From: an uncultured Pseudomonadales bacterium
GTDB lineage: Bacteria > Pseudomonadota > Gammaproteobacteria > Pseudomonadales > Pseudohongiellaceae
Assembly: GCA_947259995.1 (NCBI GenBank)
Contig: CAMYOK010000011.1
Coordinates: 247,900-311,899, forward strand
Direction: 5' to 3'
Length of the DNA stretch: 64,000 bases
Part shown: piece after piece, positions 35,914 through 46,649 of the stretch
Layout of the letters: the number at the start of each line of letters is the position of its first letter
Position numbering within the stretch: position 1 is the stretch's first letter
The notes under the pieces: generated by a model
Told to the model about the DNA's origin: nothing
What the model saw: the letters and a program-made list of their open reading frames with translations, nothing else
Database searches by the model: none
Translations under genes and position numbers: made by a program

Positions 35914-38448
35914 TCACACGATAAAATTAACCAATTTGCCGGGGACAAAGATCACTTTCTTGATATCCACCCCCTCTAGTTTGTCTGCAACACCTTCAGC
36001 TTTCTTTGCAGCCTCTTCGATCTGCGCACGCTCTAAGGTTCGCTCGAGCGTAAGCTCAGCACGACGCTTACCATTGATATGCACCGTCATCGTCATCGTA
36101 TCGGCGACCAGCCAGTTCTCGTCAGCCACAGGCCACGGATGATAAGCCAGCGAATCGGTGTGCCCCAGACGTTGCCAAAGCTCCTCAGCCACGTGTGGCG
36201 CAAAGGGAGCAAGCACTAGTACGAACTTCTCGGCCACCTCTTTCGGAATACGCTTCTGCTTCTTGGCAAGATTCACAAACTCCATCATCTTGGCAATTGA
36301 GGTGTTGAAACGCATATTTTCAATATCACTGCTTACTTTGTGAACTGTTATATTGATCTCACGACGCAAGTCGTCGTTGGCGCTGGATTCTGGCTCGTCA
36401 GTGATCACGCTTGCAAGCTCATCGGTTTCAATATCGATAAGCAATGACCAGGCACGATCGAGAAAGCCAAAAACGCCTTTTACACCGTTGGTTTGCCAAG
36501 GCTTCACGGCCTCAAGCGGCCCCATGAACATCTCGTAAAGACGCAAGGAGTCGGCCCCGTATTCGGCGACGACATCGTCGGGGTTTACCACGTTTAAGCG
36601 TGATTTGGACATCTTCTCTTCGCGAGCGCTTAGCAAGGTATCGCTGCCTTTCGCGTATGGCTTGCCATCTCTGTATTCCACTTCCGTTGGCGCATAGAAC
36701 CGGCCTGCTTCATCGCGGTGGCTAATACCTAGAATCATGCCTTGGTTAAAGAGCTTCTTGAAGGGTTCACGCGTATGCACAAGACCACAATCAAATAACA
36801 CCTTGTGCCAAAAGCGTGAATACAATAGGTGCAATACGGCGTGCTCTACACCGCCGACGTATAGATCCACCGGCCCCCAGTATTTTTCCGCTTCGGGGTC
36901 GAAGGGCATTTGATCGTTATGTGGATCCATATAGCGCAGGTGGTACCAGCAAGAGCCAGCCCATTGCGGCATAGTGTTGGTCTCGCGCAACAAAGATTCA
37001 CCATCGAGCTCTACGCGCATCCACTCTTGTGCACGCGCCAAAGGAGGTTCTCCTTCAGCGGTAGGCTTGTATTCATCGAGTTCTGGCAGTGTGATTGGCA
37101 ACTCGCCCTCGGGCACAGCAGAGATTGCACCGGTCTCTGGGTTGTGTAGGATTGGGAACGGCTCGCCCCAATAACGCTGTCTTGAGAACAACCAGTCGCG
37201 CAATTTATACGTCGTCTCGCCTTTGCCCAAACCCTGCTCTTCGAGCCATGCAATCATCTTCGCTTTCGCATCGACCGTGTTGAGCCCATCTAAGAACTGG
37301 GAATTAACGGCAGCGCCCTCTGCAACGTGTGCAGCCTCTGCAATATTACCGCCGGCTACCACCTCAATGATTGGCAAACCAAATACTTTAGCAAACTCGT
37401 AATCGCGCTCGTCGTGTGCTGGCACCGCCATAATGGCACCCGAACCGTAATCGGCTTTTACATAGTCCGCGATCCAAATTGGCACAGGCAATCCGCTCGC
37501 AGGGTTAATGGCGTAGGCACCAGTGAAAACGCCAGTCTTCTCTTTGGCCGCCGCCGTCTCGCGATCTAGATCACTAATGTTTTTAACTTTTTCCACATAG
37601 GAACGGACCGCAACGGCCTGCTCAGCGGTGCTAATTTGTTCTACCAGAGGATGCTCAGGAGCTAACACACAGAAAGTGGAGCCAAACAAGGTGTCAGGGC
37701 GCGTGGTAAAGACTTCGAAGCTCTCGTTATGATCTTTAACAGCGAAGCGAACTTGCGCTCCCACTGACTTTCCAATCCATTGACGCTGCATCTCGATGAT
37801 GCCAGATGGCCAATCGAGCTCATCCAGATCACTTAATAAGCGTTCAGCATATGCCGTAATTTTCAACATCCACTGACGCATCATGCGCCGCTCAACCAGA
37901 TCCCCGGTCTCGACATAGCGCCCGTCTTGCACCTCTTCGTTAGCCAACACGGTGCCCTGAGCTGGACACCAGTTCACTGGCACCTCTGCCAAGTAGGCTA
38001 AGTCTTTCTCATAGAGCTTCAGGAATATCCACTGCGTCCAGCGGTAGTAGTCAACCTTGCTGGTATCGATCTCTCGCTTCCAGTCATAGGACAAGCCAAG
38101 ACGCTTAATTTGCCCACGGAAATTGCTGATATTCTCTTGCGTAATCAATGCAGGATGACGCCCCTCGCGGATGGCAGCCCGTTCGGCGGGTAGACCAAAG
38201 GCATCCCAACCCATGGGATGCAATACGTTAAAGCCATTCATGCGCTTATAGCGCGCGATGATATCGGTAGCCGTATAGCCTTCTGGGTGCCCTACGTGAA
38301 GCCCAGACCCGGAAGGGTAGGGAAACATGTCCAATACATAATATTTAGGCTTGCTGAAATCTTCATTGCCAACGCTGAAGGTGCTGTTCTCGTCCCAGAA
38401 CTGCTGCCATTTCGGTTCAATGTCCGAGGGGCTGTATTTCTTACTCAT
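35914..38448 (-). CDS. leuS: Leucyl-tRNA synthetase
   Basis: Class I aminoacyl-tRNA synthetase, about 844 aa. HIGH motif in [16 protein letters not shown], the editing domain ([21 protein letters not shown]), the [16 protein letters not shown] stretch, the KMSKS loop ([16 protein letters not shown]) and the C-terminal domain ending KLVNFIV are present. ATG 38448 gives the family start [15 protein letters not shown]; the open frame to 38655 is spurious. The usual gammaproteobacterial neighbours lptE and holA do not follow. Confidence 0.97.
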   Translation of the reverse strand: MSKKYSPSDIEPKWQQFWDENSTFSVGNEDFSKPKYYVLDMFPYPSGSGLHVGHPEGYTATDIIARYKRMNGFNVLHPMGWDAFGLPAERAAIREGRHPALITQENISNFRGQIKRLGLSYDWKREIDTSKVDYYRWTQWIFLKLYEKDLAYLAEVPVNWCPAQGTVLANEEVQDGRYVETGDLVERRMMRQWMLKITAYAERLLSDLDELDWPSGIIEMQRQWIGKSVGAQVRFAVKDHNESFEVFTTRPDTLFGSTFCVLAPEHPLVEQISTAEQAVAVRSYVEKVKNISDLDRETAAAKEKTGVFTGAYAINPASGLPVPIWIADYVKADYGSGAIMAVPAHDERDYEFAKVFGLPIIEVVAGGNIAEAAHVAEGAAVNSQFLDGLNTVDAKAKMIAWLEEQGLGKGETTYKLRDWLFSRQRYWGEPFPILHNPETGAISAVPEGELPITLPELDEYKPTAEGEPPLARAQEWMRVELDGESLLRETNTMPQWAGSCWYHLRYMDPHNDQMPFDPEAEKYWGPVDLYVGGVEHAVLHLLYSRFWHKVLFDCGLVHTREPFKKLFNQGMILGISHRDEAGRFYAPTEVEYRDGKPYAKGSDTLLSAREEKMSKSRLNVVNPDDVVAEYGADSLRLYEMFMGPLEAVKPWQTNGVKGVFGFLDRAWSLLIDIETDELASVITDEPESSANDDLRREINITVHKVSSDIENMRFNTSIAKMMEFVNLAKKQKRIPKEVAEKFVLVLAPFAPHVAEELWQRLGHTDSLAYHPWPVADENWLVADTMTMTVHINGKRRAELTLERTLERAQIEEAAKKAEGVADKLEGVDIKKVIFVPGKLVNFIV

Positions 38449-38551
38449 GCTAGTTGCCGTCATTCGCGAGGATGCGATTTGGGGATTAATCCCTTGAAAG
38501 TGATAAAAATTTGGGAGAAAGAGGATAAACCACCTCCTCCCGCATTTCAAT

Positions 38552-38983
38552 TTACCTATTAACCATAGAGAGGTAGTGTGAGCAGATAGTGGGCAATTTG
38601 GCGACTCGGTCGAACTCTCGGCGCTCGATGCCCGTAGCTGATACATTCGGCCCACTAAGAAACATCACTCGCGTGCGCAGCTCGATCTCGCCCTCTCCCC
38701 AGTCCTGCCCTGAGGGCGAGACCTCTTCTCCGTACAAGCTATAAAAGCGCACCGGGTCCCAGTTAACTTGCCCCCCGGCAGTGATCGCGCCAGTCGCTAA
38801 ATATAGGTTTAGGTCCGGCAGGATGCGGCATTGAAAAATATTAGCGTTAGCGTCGACGTTGACGTAGGTGAAATTGCGCAAGTACTTCCAATTGCCAACT
38901 AGGCCTTCTTCAAGCTCTTGTGCAAGCGTGTTTGCGCCCACGGCCCCAAGCAAAACTCCCATTAATGCCAATCTACCCTTCAT
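38552..38983 (-). CDS. Secreted protein of unknown function
   Basis: 143 aa with a signal peptide ([20 protein letters not shown], cleavage near LAQE). The mature part has two Cys (in FQCRIL and TICSHY), many aromatic and beta-prone stretches and no recognised motif. Its acidic, Gly-rich composition fits a small periplasmic or surface protein. It sits upstream of leuS in the same direction, 103 bases away. Real coding is supported by the signal peptide and its isolation from other genes; function unknown. Confidence 0.6.
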   Translation of the reverse strand: MKGRLALMGVLLGAVGANTLAQELEEGLVGNWKYLRNFTYVNVDANANIFQCRILPDLNLYLATGAITAGGQVNWDPVRFYSLYGEEVSPSGQDWGEGEIELRTRVMFLSGPNVSATGIERREFDRVAKLPTICSHYLSMVNR

Positions 38984-39133
38984 GCGTTTATCTCCACTTA
39001 TTTTACATGACCAAACGCGGCCCTTTTCCCGTTAGACTTGCTTGCTCACATCCGCTAACCTTTTGCTGGTTTGCTTTGGGCCCGATCGTCTGGCAAATAT
39101 TTCCATCAATTGCCACGATACAGAGCTCGATCT

Positions 39134-41521
39134 ATGACACTACTCGCCGCCAATTCTCTTCTGCCATCCAAGTACCGCCATTCCACTCCGGCTATTGTGC
39201 CGCGGTATTGTAGCGCATTATTACTATCGACTTTTTTCTATATTCCTTCGACTTCTGCTCAAGATGTATTCTCTGACCCACTTTTTGGAGAACAAAGCCT
39301 GGTCGCTGGCTTTGCTCCCGACCCAATGCGCATCGATATCATTGCAGGTGGCCCGACAGATACCAGCGATACTGATTCAAATTGCGAAGGCTTTATCGCT
39401 GCCGATCAACCCGACTATCGGCTACACTACAGCCCCGGTGATTATTCCCTCGGAATTTTTGTCGCAAGCGATTTTGATACCACTCTTATTATCAATGCGC
39501 CTGACGGTAGTTGGGAGTGCAATGACGATCTCTCCGAACTGGAGAACAACAACTCTGGCGTTCTCTTCACCTCCCCACTGACAGGACAGTACGATATCTG
39601 GGTAGGCACCTATGACGCCTCCGATGCAGGCACGCAAGCTCAATTATTCATTACTGAACAGTTACAAGACCAGTGGTTAAGCCTCGCTAACGACTTAGAC
39701 GGCAGTGCAATTAGCAATATTTCCGACAACTCGCAAACGATCTTCAGCAGCATAGAAGAGCAAGGTCGCCTTAACTCCGATGACAATTCACTCGCCAACT
39801 ACGGCTACGCGGACAGCTTCACCTTCACTGGCCGTGCGGGGCAGAATGCAATCATAGATTTAAGCTCCGAGCAGTTTGACACCTACCTTGTGCTGCGCAC
39901 CCCCAGCGGGGGCGAGCTGAGTAATGATGATTTTGAAGGCAGTACAGCTCGCTCCTTACTCTCAGTTCCTCTCACTGAATCTGGTGAGTTTGAGATCATT
40001 GTATCGAGCTTCATGAGTGGTGAGACTGGCCCCTACGCACTGTCCTTGTCGCTAGAGGATAACAATAGCCGCGCGACAACAAGAACGGAGACGGGAGAGC
40101 TAACAGTCACGGACGAGCAACTAGGAAATGGCGAGTATATCGATGTCTATGAGTTCGATGGCCGGCCCGGCCAGCGTTTTCAAGCCGATTTACGATCCCA
40201 GGATTTCGATACCTTCCTGATCCTCATCGCCCCTTCCGGAGAGCAATTCGAAAACGATGACATGGACTCTACTGACCGTAGCTTTCTTGATATGAGCTTA
40301 TCAGAATCGGGCAATTATCGAGTCGTAGTGACGTCCTACGACGTAGGCTCAACTGGCGAATATTCCTTACAGATCGATCATGGTGGCATTGCAGACAACC
40401 CAATAAGAGACACTAATAGCCGCAGCCTCGCGCTCGGCGAAACCATAGAAGGTCAGCTAAGCGAAGAGCAAAGTGCTCATATCGAAAACAAGCTGGAAAA
40501 CACTTATTGGTTTGTTGGGCAGATCAATGACACCGTGCGCATAGACTTAAACTCGAATGACTTCGATACCTACCTACGCCTAGTGACTCCCAGTGGAGAG
40601 CTTATCGAAAACGACGATTTCGAGGGCAGCCTCAACACTTCATCGGTTTCATTAACATTGCGTGAGGCGGGACGCTATCGCGTGGTGGTGACAAGTTATG
40701 ACGCAGGAGACACGGGCGAGTATGAACTGAGCCTGCAAGCACAACTAGACCCCATCATCTCACCAAACAACAGCGGGCAGGTCTATGGCATCTTTGCGGG
40801 TATCAGCGATTACCCAGGAAATGAGCAAGATCTGAGTTTCACAGATCAAGATGCGATACGAGCAAGAGACGCTCTCATCAGCGGCGCTGGCATGCCTGCT
40901 GACAATGGCATTCTGTTACTCAATAGTGATGCCACACTTGCAAATTTCCGTGCGGCAATCGAGGAGATCGCTCAAATAGCCACGGAGCAAGACACCGTCG
41001 TACTCTTCTATTCTGGCCATGGCAACCGCGTCACGCGCGCCGCTGGGCCCAATAGTGCTGACCCCGATGGTTTAGATGAAACAATTGAACTCTATGATGG
41101 CGCTATGCTCGACGACGAGCTAGCGCTCTTGCTTGACACAGTGAGCGCTGGCACAACCTTACTCGTCCTCGATTCCTGCTTTAGTGGCGGGTTTGCGAAA
41201 GACATCGTATCGCGGCCTGGCAGGATGGGCCTTTTTTCTTCCGAAGAAGACGTTACCTCACAAGTGGCAGCCAAGTTCCGTGCCGGTGGTTATCTCTCTA
41301 TTTTCTTTGAAGAAGCCCTCAATGGTCATGCCGATCTTGATAACAATGGTGAACTCACTGCCATAGAGTTGAGCGAATATTTGCATGATCGGTTCCGAAA
41401 TGACGTAAAATCAAGCGGGGTCGACCAATACGTGCGAACAAGCGGGCCGCAATCTGGCTATCAACATCTAGTGGTAGATCGTGGAGGTATTGGTCCCTAC
41501 AATATTTTGTTTAACCATTGA
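39134..41521 (+). CDS. Secreted PPC-repeat caspase-like (peptidase C14) protein
   Basis: 795-aa exported protein. After a hydrophobic leader (about residues 26-43, ending STSAQD) there are four PPC-like beta-sandwich repeats at about 95-175, 208-306, 318-415 and 431-536, each with an F-D-T-y-L-x-L-x-x-P-S/D-G core and an N-D-D turn. The C-terminal domain (about 548-795) is caspase-like: H629 in FYSGHGNRV and C682 in LDSCFSGGF form the dyad, and an acidic DLDNNGELTA segment may bind Ca2+. Cleavage after Arg/Lys or Asp cannot be predicted. The leader is long; GTG at 39197 is an alternative start. The stop lies 8 bases before the start of a diguanylate cyclase gene. Confidence 0.85.
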   Translation: MTLLAANSLLPSKYRHSTPAIVPRYCSALLLSTFFYIPSTSAQDVFSDPLFGEQSLVAGFAPDPMRIDIIAGGPTDTSDTDSNCEGFIAADQPDYRLHYSPGDYSLGIFVASDFDTTLIINAPDGSWECNDDLSELENNNSGVLFTSPLTGQYDIWVGTYDASDAGTQAQLFITEQLQDQWLSLANDLDGSAISNISDNSQTIFSSIEEQGRLNSDDNSLANYGYADSFTFTGRAGQNAIIDLSSEQFDTYLVLRTPSGGELSNDDFEGSTARSLLSVPLTESGEFEIIVSSFMSGETGPYALSLSLEDNNSRATTRTETGELTVTDEQLGNGEYIDVYEFDGRPGQRFQADLRSQDFDTFLILIAPSGEQFENDDMDSTDRSFLDMSLSESGNYRVVVTSYDVGSTGEYSLQIDHGGIADNPIRDTNSRSLALGETIEGQLSEEQSAHIENKLENTYWFVGQINDTVRIDLNSNDFDTYLRLVTPSGELIENDDFEGSLNTSSVSLTLREAGRYRVVVTSYDAGDTGEYELSLQAQLDPIISPNNSGQVYGIFAGISDYPGNEQDLSFTDQDAIRARDALISGAGMPADNGILLLNSDATLANFRAAIEEIAQIATEQDTVVLFYSGHGNRVTRAAGPNSADPDGLDETIELYDGAMLDDELALLLDTVSAGTTLLVLDSCFSGGFAKDIVSRPGRMGLFSSEEDVTSQVAAKFRAGGYLSIFFEEALNGHADLDNNGELTAIELSEYLHDRFRNDVKSSGVDQYVRTSGPQSGYQHLVVDRGGIGPYNILFNH

Positions 41522-41529
41522 CGAACGCT

Positions 41530-42858
41530 ATGAACGAGCCTTACAAACACTTTGTCGACTTTATGGACTTGCTGCTCGATGCAATCTGCGTAGTCAATCC
41601 CAAAGGACAAGTACTGTTTGCGAGCGCCGCCTGTGAAAAAATGTTTGGTTACACCCCACAAGAAATGTTGGGAATGGCGGTCATCGACTTAGTGCACCCA
41701 GATGACAAAGACAGGACGGCCGCGCTTGCCGAGACAATCAATCGCGGCGGAAAAAGCCACGCTTTCGAGAATCGTTTTATTCACAAAGATGGACATATTG
41801 TCCATATACGCTGGTCTGCACGATGGTCAGAGAAAGATAAAGTGAGGGTCGCCGTTGCCCATGACATAACGGAAAGTAAACATGCCGAGGCTATACAGCA
41901 AGCGCTTTACGCTATCTCACAAACAGTCCATTCAGTCGAAGACTTAACGAGCCTGTTCCCGCGCATCCACGCAATCATCGGGGATTTACTCCCCGCACAG
42001 AATTTTTTCGTTGCGATGTATGATTCCCACAAAGACATCTTACATTTTCCCTACTTTGTCGATGAATATGATGAAAGCCCCGAGCCGCGCCCACTTGCTA
42101 GCGGCACCCTAAGTGCGGAAGTCATTCGCTCAGGAAAACCCTTGCTCATTACCCCCGAATCCGATTTCGGGCATGACGAACGCTTTGCGCAAGTGATTGG
42201 CTCCGCTTCACATGATTGGCTTGGCGTCCCCCTAAAAGCTGGCAAAGTCAGTATCGGGGCACTCGTTGTTCAAAGTTATTCCGGCGATATTCGCTATAGT
42301 GAGAAAGACAAAAAACTGCTGCAGTTTGTTTCTAGTCAGGTCGCCTCTGCCATCACCCGCACGCAGATGCATGAACGCCTTATTCATGCAGCAGGTCACG
42401 ACCCACTCACAGGCCTAGTCAATCGCGGCTTGTTTGAAGACCGTCTATTGCACATACTCGCCCGGGTAAGACGCAACCCAGCACGTTTTGCACTACTCTA
42501 CATAGACCTAGATAAGTTTAAAGAAATCAATGATTTATACGGACATTTCTTTGGAGACGTCGTATTAAAAGAGGTCGCACTACGCTTAAAGGACTGTGTA
42601 AGAGAGTCTGATACCGTGGCACGAATCGGCGGCGATGAATTTGTACTACTACTCCATAGAATTATAAAACCCAGCGACGCACAGAACGTCGCGGCTAAGA
42701 TTCGCGCGGCGCTAGATAGGCCTATAAAACACCAAGACAAACTTCTGTTTATTAGCCCGAGCATCGGCATCGCAAGCTACCCAGACCACGGCGATAACAT
42801 CGAGTCGCTTCTGCATTACGCCGACAATGCCATGTATTCTAGCAAGAACAACAGCTAA
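41530..42858 (+). CDS. PAS-GAF-GGDEF diguanylate cyclase
   Basis: Cytoplasmic c-di-GMP synthase, 442 aa: PAS (about 15-120, with FGYTPQEMLGMAVIDLVHPDD), GAF (about 125-275) and GGDEF (about 285-440). The active site G367-G-D-E-F is intact and the inhibitory I-site RESD (RxxD) lies five residues before it, so product inhibition is expected. ATG 41530; a TTG at 41518 overlapping the upstream stop is a possible coupled start. No clear ribosome site, so coupling to the caspase-like gene is likely. Ends in a CTAA overlap with glpD. Confidence 0.92.
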   Translation: MNEPYKHFVDFMDLLLDAICVVNPKGQVLFASAACEKMFGYTPQEMLGMAVIDLVHPDDKDRTAALAETINRGGKSHAFENRFIHKDGHIVHIRWSARWSEKDKVRVAVAHDITESKHAEAIQQALYAISQTVHSVEDLTSLFPRIHAIIGDLLPAQNFFVAMYDSHKDILHFPYFVDEYDESPEPRPLASGTLSAEVIRSGKPLLITPESDFGHDERFAQVIGSASHDWLGVPLKAGKVSIGALVVQSYSGDIRYSEKDKKLLQFVSSQVASAITRTQMHERLIHAAGHDPLTGLVNRGLFEDRLLHILARVRRNPARFALLYIDLDKFKEINDLYGHFFGDVVLKEVALRLKDCVRESDTVARIGGDEFVLLLHRIIKPSDAQNVAAKIRAALDRPIKHQDKLLFISPSIGIASYPDHGDNIESLLHYADNAMYSSKNNS

Positions 42859-44339
42859 TCTTTCGCTTTAAGATACTGCTCTAACGCATCGCATTGTTGA
42901 GCGGTAAAACGCAAACCCAATTTAGTTCTGCGCCACAATATATCCTCACTCGTAGATGCCCATTCCTGTGCCAATAGATAGTCGACTTCTCGTTGGTACA
43001 GGCCTGCTCCAAACTCTATACCAAGCCCTGCCATTGTCTCAATACCAGCGAGAACTTGCAGAGTGAGCGTCCCGTAACTGGCGACCCAACGTGTAAGTAG
43101 TGCCTCGGGCACCCACGGATACTGTTGTTGCAAAGTTTGATGCAATGCCGCTTGTGTCGTGAAATCCCCTCCTGGCAATGCCGCCGACTCGCTCCAAGGC
43201 TTAGCCATCTCTGGAAACACAGCTTGCAGTTTCTCCAAGGCACTTTCTGCCAACTGCCGATAGGTGGTGATTTTCCCACCATAGACAGAAAGCAATGGTG
43301 CACCGCTGCTATCGAGCTCTAGCGTGTAATCTCTCGAGGCCTCCGAGGCGCTCTCGTCTTCACCAGATAGTAGCGGCCTTACGCCTGCAAACACATGCAC
43401 TACATCCGCTTTGTTTATTTGTGCTTTAAAGTAGGAGTTTGTAACTTTAAGCAAATAGTCTATCTCCCAATCCGCGATAGCTGCCTTTGCAGGGTCACCG
43501 CGAAGGTCCTCCTCCGTCGTGCCAATAAGGGTGAAATCACCCTGATAAGGAATCGCAAACACGACGCGCTTATCGCTGTTCTGCAGCAGGAATGCTTGCT
43601 CCCCTTCATATAGGCGCGGCACCACAATATGACACCCCTTCACGAGCCTTATCGATTCATGAGGTTTCGATGTTAAAACGGTGCTCGCAACAATCTCGAC
43701 CCATGGGCCCGCGGCGTTGACGACTGCGCGGGCCTGCAAGGTTTCGGTTTCACCACTGCGTGTATCTTTCAGTGTGACCTGCCATAAGCCATCACGCTCT
43801 TGCGCTTGCACGCATTGCTTTCGCACCCGTATTTGCGCCCCATGTGAGCGCGCTTGCATCGCCACGAGCACGACAAGGCGCGCATCATCGACCCAGCCAT
43901 CGTAGTATTCAAAACCGTAATTTAAAGAACTCTTAAGCGGGCTCTCTCCGCCGAAGCGTATGCTCTTTGACGCTGGCAATGTCCTTTTTGTGCTGAGGAA
44001 GTCATAAAGATAAAGACCAAGCCGAATCATCCAGCGTGGCCGCAGATGAGCCATATGGGGCAATTGAAAACGCAATGGCGTAATGATGTGCGGGGCGTTT
44101 CGCAACAGCACCTCGCGCTCAGCAAGGGCTTTTCGCACCAAGCTAAATTCATAGTGTTCTAGATAGCGCAAGCCACCATGGATTAATTTGGTGCTTGCCG
44201 AAGAAGTGGCAGACGCAAGATCGTTTGTCTCACACAACACAACGTCAAGCCCACGCCCTGCCGCATCAGCCGCAATGCCAACACCGTTAATCCCACCACC
44301 GATAATTAGCAGGTCATGTATTGTAGAATTTTGAGTCAT
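42855..44339 (-). CDS. glpD: Glycerol-3-phosphate dehydrogenase (aerobic, FAD)
   Basis: Membrane-associated flavoprotein oxidising glycerol-3-phosphate to dihydroxyacetone phosphate with quinone reduction, about 494 aa. FAD motif LLIIGGGINGVGIAADAAGR, then GGLRYLEHYEFSLV, VNAAGPWVE and SVYGGKITTYRQLAE. ATG 44339 fits the family start; ATG 44375 is in frame but would extend beyond it. Divergent from glpK across 121 bp; 3' end overlaps the diguanylate cyclase by 4 bases. Confidence 0.96.
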   Translation of the reverse strand: MTQNSTIHDLLIIGGGINGVGIAADAAGRGLDVVLCETNDLASATSSASTKLIHGGLRYLEHYEFSLVRKALAEREVLLRNAPHIITPLRFQLPHMAHLRPRWMIRLGLYLYDFLSTKRTLPASKSIRFGGESPLKSSLNYGFEYYDGWVDDARLVVLVAMQARSHGAQIRVRKQCVQAQERDGLWQVTLKDTRSGETETLQARAVVNAAGPWVEIVASTVLTSKPHESIRLVKGCHIVVPRLYEGEQAFLLQNSDKRVVFAIPYQGDFTLIGTTEEDLRGDPAKAAIADWEIDYLLKVTNSYFKAQINKADVVHVFAGVRPLLSGEDESASEASRDYTLELDSSGAPLLSVYGGKITTYRQLAESALEKLQAVFPEMAKPWSESAALPGGDFTTQAALHQTLQQQYPWVPEALLTRWVASYGTLTLQVLAGIETMAGLGIEFGAGLYQREVDYLLAQEWASTSEDILWRRTKLGLRFTAQQCDALEQYLKAKD

Positions 44340-44400
44340 AGAGGTTACTATAGGGCCACCACATTGATCGAGCATGCTAGCAGGATGCGCGCATGACGTG

Positions 44401-44441
44401 AACTATAGGAACTATACGAAGAAAACAGCGTGATCGCTCAC
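44401..44441. promoter_or_regulatory. Candidate control region between glpD and glpK
   Basis: A direct repeat AACTATA (44401-44407 and 44410-44416) and a palindrome GTGA-TCGC-TCAC (44430-44441) lie between the divergent glp genes. The palindrome has half-sites like CRP but spacing 4 instead of 6. No regulator gene is in the window; role inferred only from position. Confidence 0.3.
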
Positions 44442-44460
44442 AAGTTTTTGGGAAACCGCC

Positions 44461-45957
44461 ATGACTGACTATATTTTAGCTTTTGACCAGGGCACTACCA
44501 GCAGCCGTGCAATTGTGTTCAATAAGGCGGGGCAGCGTCTTGGCGTAGGCCAAGAGGAGTTTGCCCAGCATTTTCCAGAAGATGGTTGGGTTGAGCATGA
44601 CCCTGAAGACCTATGGGAAAGCTCTCTGCGCAGTGCAAAGCGTGCACTACAGGAGGCTAAGATTAGTGCCGATGCCATTCGCGCGATTGGCATTACCAAT
44701 CAACGCGAAACCACGCTAATTTGGAATCGAGTTACAGGTGTCCCCCTCTACCGCGCGATAGTTTGGCAAGACCGCCGCACTAGCGAGTACTGCAAGGCTT
44801 TAAGCGATTCGTTAGCGAAAAGCGGACGCAGCGAACTGATCACCGAGAAGACTGGTTTGCTTCTAGATCCTTATTTTTCGGCAAGCAAGATCCGCTGGAT
44901 TCTGGACAATCACGAAGGAGCACAAGAAGCGGCGCAGCGCGGCGAACTTGCCTTTGGAACAGTCGATACTTTCCTGCTCTGGCGCTTAACAGGCGGGAGA
45001 AGCTTTTACACCGACGCCACTAATGCCTCCCGGACATTGCTGTTTAATATTCACAAGCAATGTTGGGACGATGAGCTTTTATCGCTTTTCAACATTCCTG
45101 CGGCGCTTTTGCCCGAGGTGAAAGACAGTGCCGCCGACTTCGGCACGACCGATGCCCAACTGTTAGGTGCCCAAATTCCTGTGTTAGGGATCGCCGGCGA
45201 TCAACAAGCTGCCGCCTTTGGCCAATGTTGTTTTACTCCGGGCATGGCGAAAAGCACCTATGGCACGGGGTGTTTTCTGTTGCTAAATACGGGGGAAAAG
45301 GCGCTTAAATCGGAGAACCGTCTGCTGACCACAGTAGCGTATCGACTCAATGGAAAAGCGACTTATGCACTTGAAGGGAGCATCTTCATGGCTGGGGCGA
45401 CCATGCAATGGCTCCGTGATGGATTAAAGCTTTTCAAAGATGCCTCTGAGACAGAAAGCCTTGCTGAACAGACCGACAAGAATATGCATGTCTTGTTTGT
45501 ACCCGCATTCACTGGCTTAGGCGCCCCCTACTGGGATGCCGACGCTCGTGGCGCTATTTTTGGACTGACCCGAGACACTGGGATCAAAGAATTAGTGACT
45601 GCCGCGTTACTATCTGTCTGCTATCAAACCCGTGACTTACAAAAAGCCATGGAAGCCGATGGCGAACGACCCGATACACTGCGAGTCGATGGAGGGATGT
45701 CTCGCAATGATTTCGTATTACAGAATCTTGCAGATTTATTAGGCTCCCAAGTTGACCGCCCGCAAGTCACCGAGACCACCGCACTAGGGGTCGCTTGGCT
45801 AGCAGGCTTGCAATGCGGTCTTTATGACTCCCTAGAGCATATCGCCTCGCATTGGCAGCTCGAGAAATCCTTCGTACCCCAGAAAGACAAATCATGGCGA
45901 GACCAACGCTACGCTCTTTGGCAGGATGCGGTACGACGAACACGCAGCAAACTATAA
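44461..45957 (+). CDS. glpK: Glycerol kinase
   Basis: FGGY-family kinase making glycerol-3-phosphate, feeding Glp[32 protein letters not shown] and [15 protein letters not shown] are the phosphate and glycerol motifs; [14 protein letters not shown] and [20 protein letters not shown] follow. 498 aa, typical. Starts at ATG 44461. No glpF transporter gene is present here. Confidence 0.97.
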   Translation: MTDYILAFDQGTTSSRAIVFNKAGQRLGVGQEEFAQHFPEDGWVEHDPEDLWESSLRSAKRALQEAKISADAIRAIGITNQRETTLIWNRVTGVPLYRAIVWQDRRTSEYCKALSDSLAKSGRSELITEKTGLLLDPYFSASKIRWILDNHEGAQEAAQRGELAFGTVDTFLLWRLTGGRSFYTDATNASRTLLFNIHKQCWDDELLSLFNIPAALLPEVKDSAADFGTTDAQLLGAQIPVLGIAGDQQAAAFGQCCFTPGMAKSTYGTGCFLLLNTGEKALKSENRLLTTVAYRLNGKATYALEGSIFMAGATMQWLRDGLKLFKDASETESLAEQTDKNMHVLFVPAFTGLGAPYWDADARGAIFGLTRDTGIKELVTAALLSVCYQTRDLQKAMEADGERPDTLRVDGGMSRNDFVLQNLADLLGSQVDRPQVTETTALGVAWLAGLQCGLYDSLEHIASHWQLEKSFVPQKDKSWRDQRYALWQDAVRRTRSKL

Positions 45958-45988
45958 GTGCAAACTCTACGATCAACGCAGGAGCTCC

Positions 45989-46591
45989 ATGAAAATCCAT
46001 TTGATCCGTCACGGTGAAACCAACTGGAACAAAGAAAAACGCGTGCAGGGGCATAGTGAGTCCACACTAACTGTGCAAGGCCAGCAGCAGGCCCGTGACC
46101 TAGGCGTCGCCCTGCAGCAACACCCAATTACCAAGGTCTATTGCAGTAGCAGCATCCGTACCCGACAAACAGCCGCGCTGTTGTTTGCCGACAGTGATGT
46201 TGCAATCGAGTATCTCGACGAACTTAAAGAAATATTTCTCGGCCCATGGGAGGGAAAGCTACAGGTCGAAATTCGAGACTTATTCCCCCAGCAGTTTGAA
46301 CATTTCTGGCATGCCCCCCATCTATTTACACAACAAGACGCCGAGTCTTTCGAGGACGTACAACAGCGTGGCCTTACTATCCTGAAGAAGATATTATCCG
46401 AGCAACAGGATGAGGTCGCGATCGTCAGCCACGGAGTGATAATAAAGTCTATTCTTTGTCACTTAGAGAACCGCCCGATGGCACAACTCTGGGAACCCCC
46501 AGTGATGCACAATTGTGCACATAGCATCATTGTTAAGGACACAGGCAATGCGTTACCGCGCATTACACAATTTGCCGGCATCGCGCAATAA
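45989..46591 (+). CDS. Histidine phosphatase (phosphoglycerate-mutase superfamily)
   Basis: 200-aa cytoplasmic protein with the catalytic R-H8-G-E motif, RTRQTAALLF, EIFLGPWEGK and the second His in AIVSHGVIIKS. It fits the GpmB/CobC-like branch; a phosphatase is more likely than a mutase. ATG 45989 has CAGGAG upstream. The gene starts 31 bases after glpK, possibly the same transcript. Substrate not determinable. Confidence 0.88.
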   Translation: MKIHLIRHGETNWNKEKRVQGHSESTLTVQGQQQARDLGVALQQHPITKVYCSSSIRTRQTAALLFADSDVAIEYLDELKEIFLGPWEGKLQVEIRDLFPQQFEHFWHAPHLFTQQDAESFEDVQQRGLTILKKILSEQQDEVAIVSHGVIIKSILCHLENRPMAQLWEPPVMHNCAHSIIVKDTGNALPRITQFAGIAQ

Positions 46592-46649
46592 TGCAAAGTC
46601 ACAACAGGTCTAATACTCAATTACCGAAAACCATAAAAAGGAATAAAAA

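Noticed and set aside
44430..44441. CRP or GlpR operator between glpD and glpK
   Set aside because: Half-sites are spaced 4 rather than 6 and flanks do not match either consensus; kept only as a low-confidence regulatory region.
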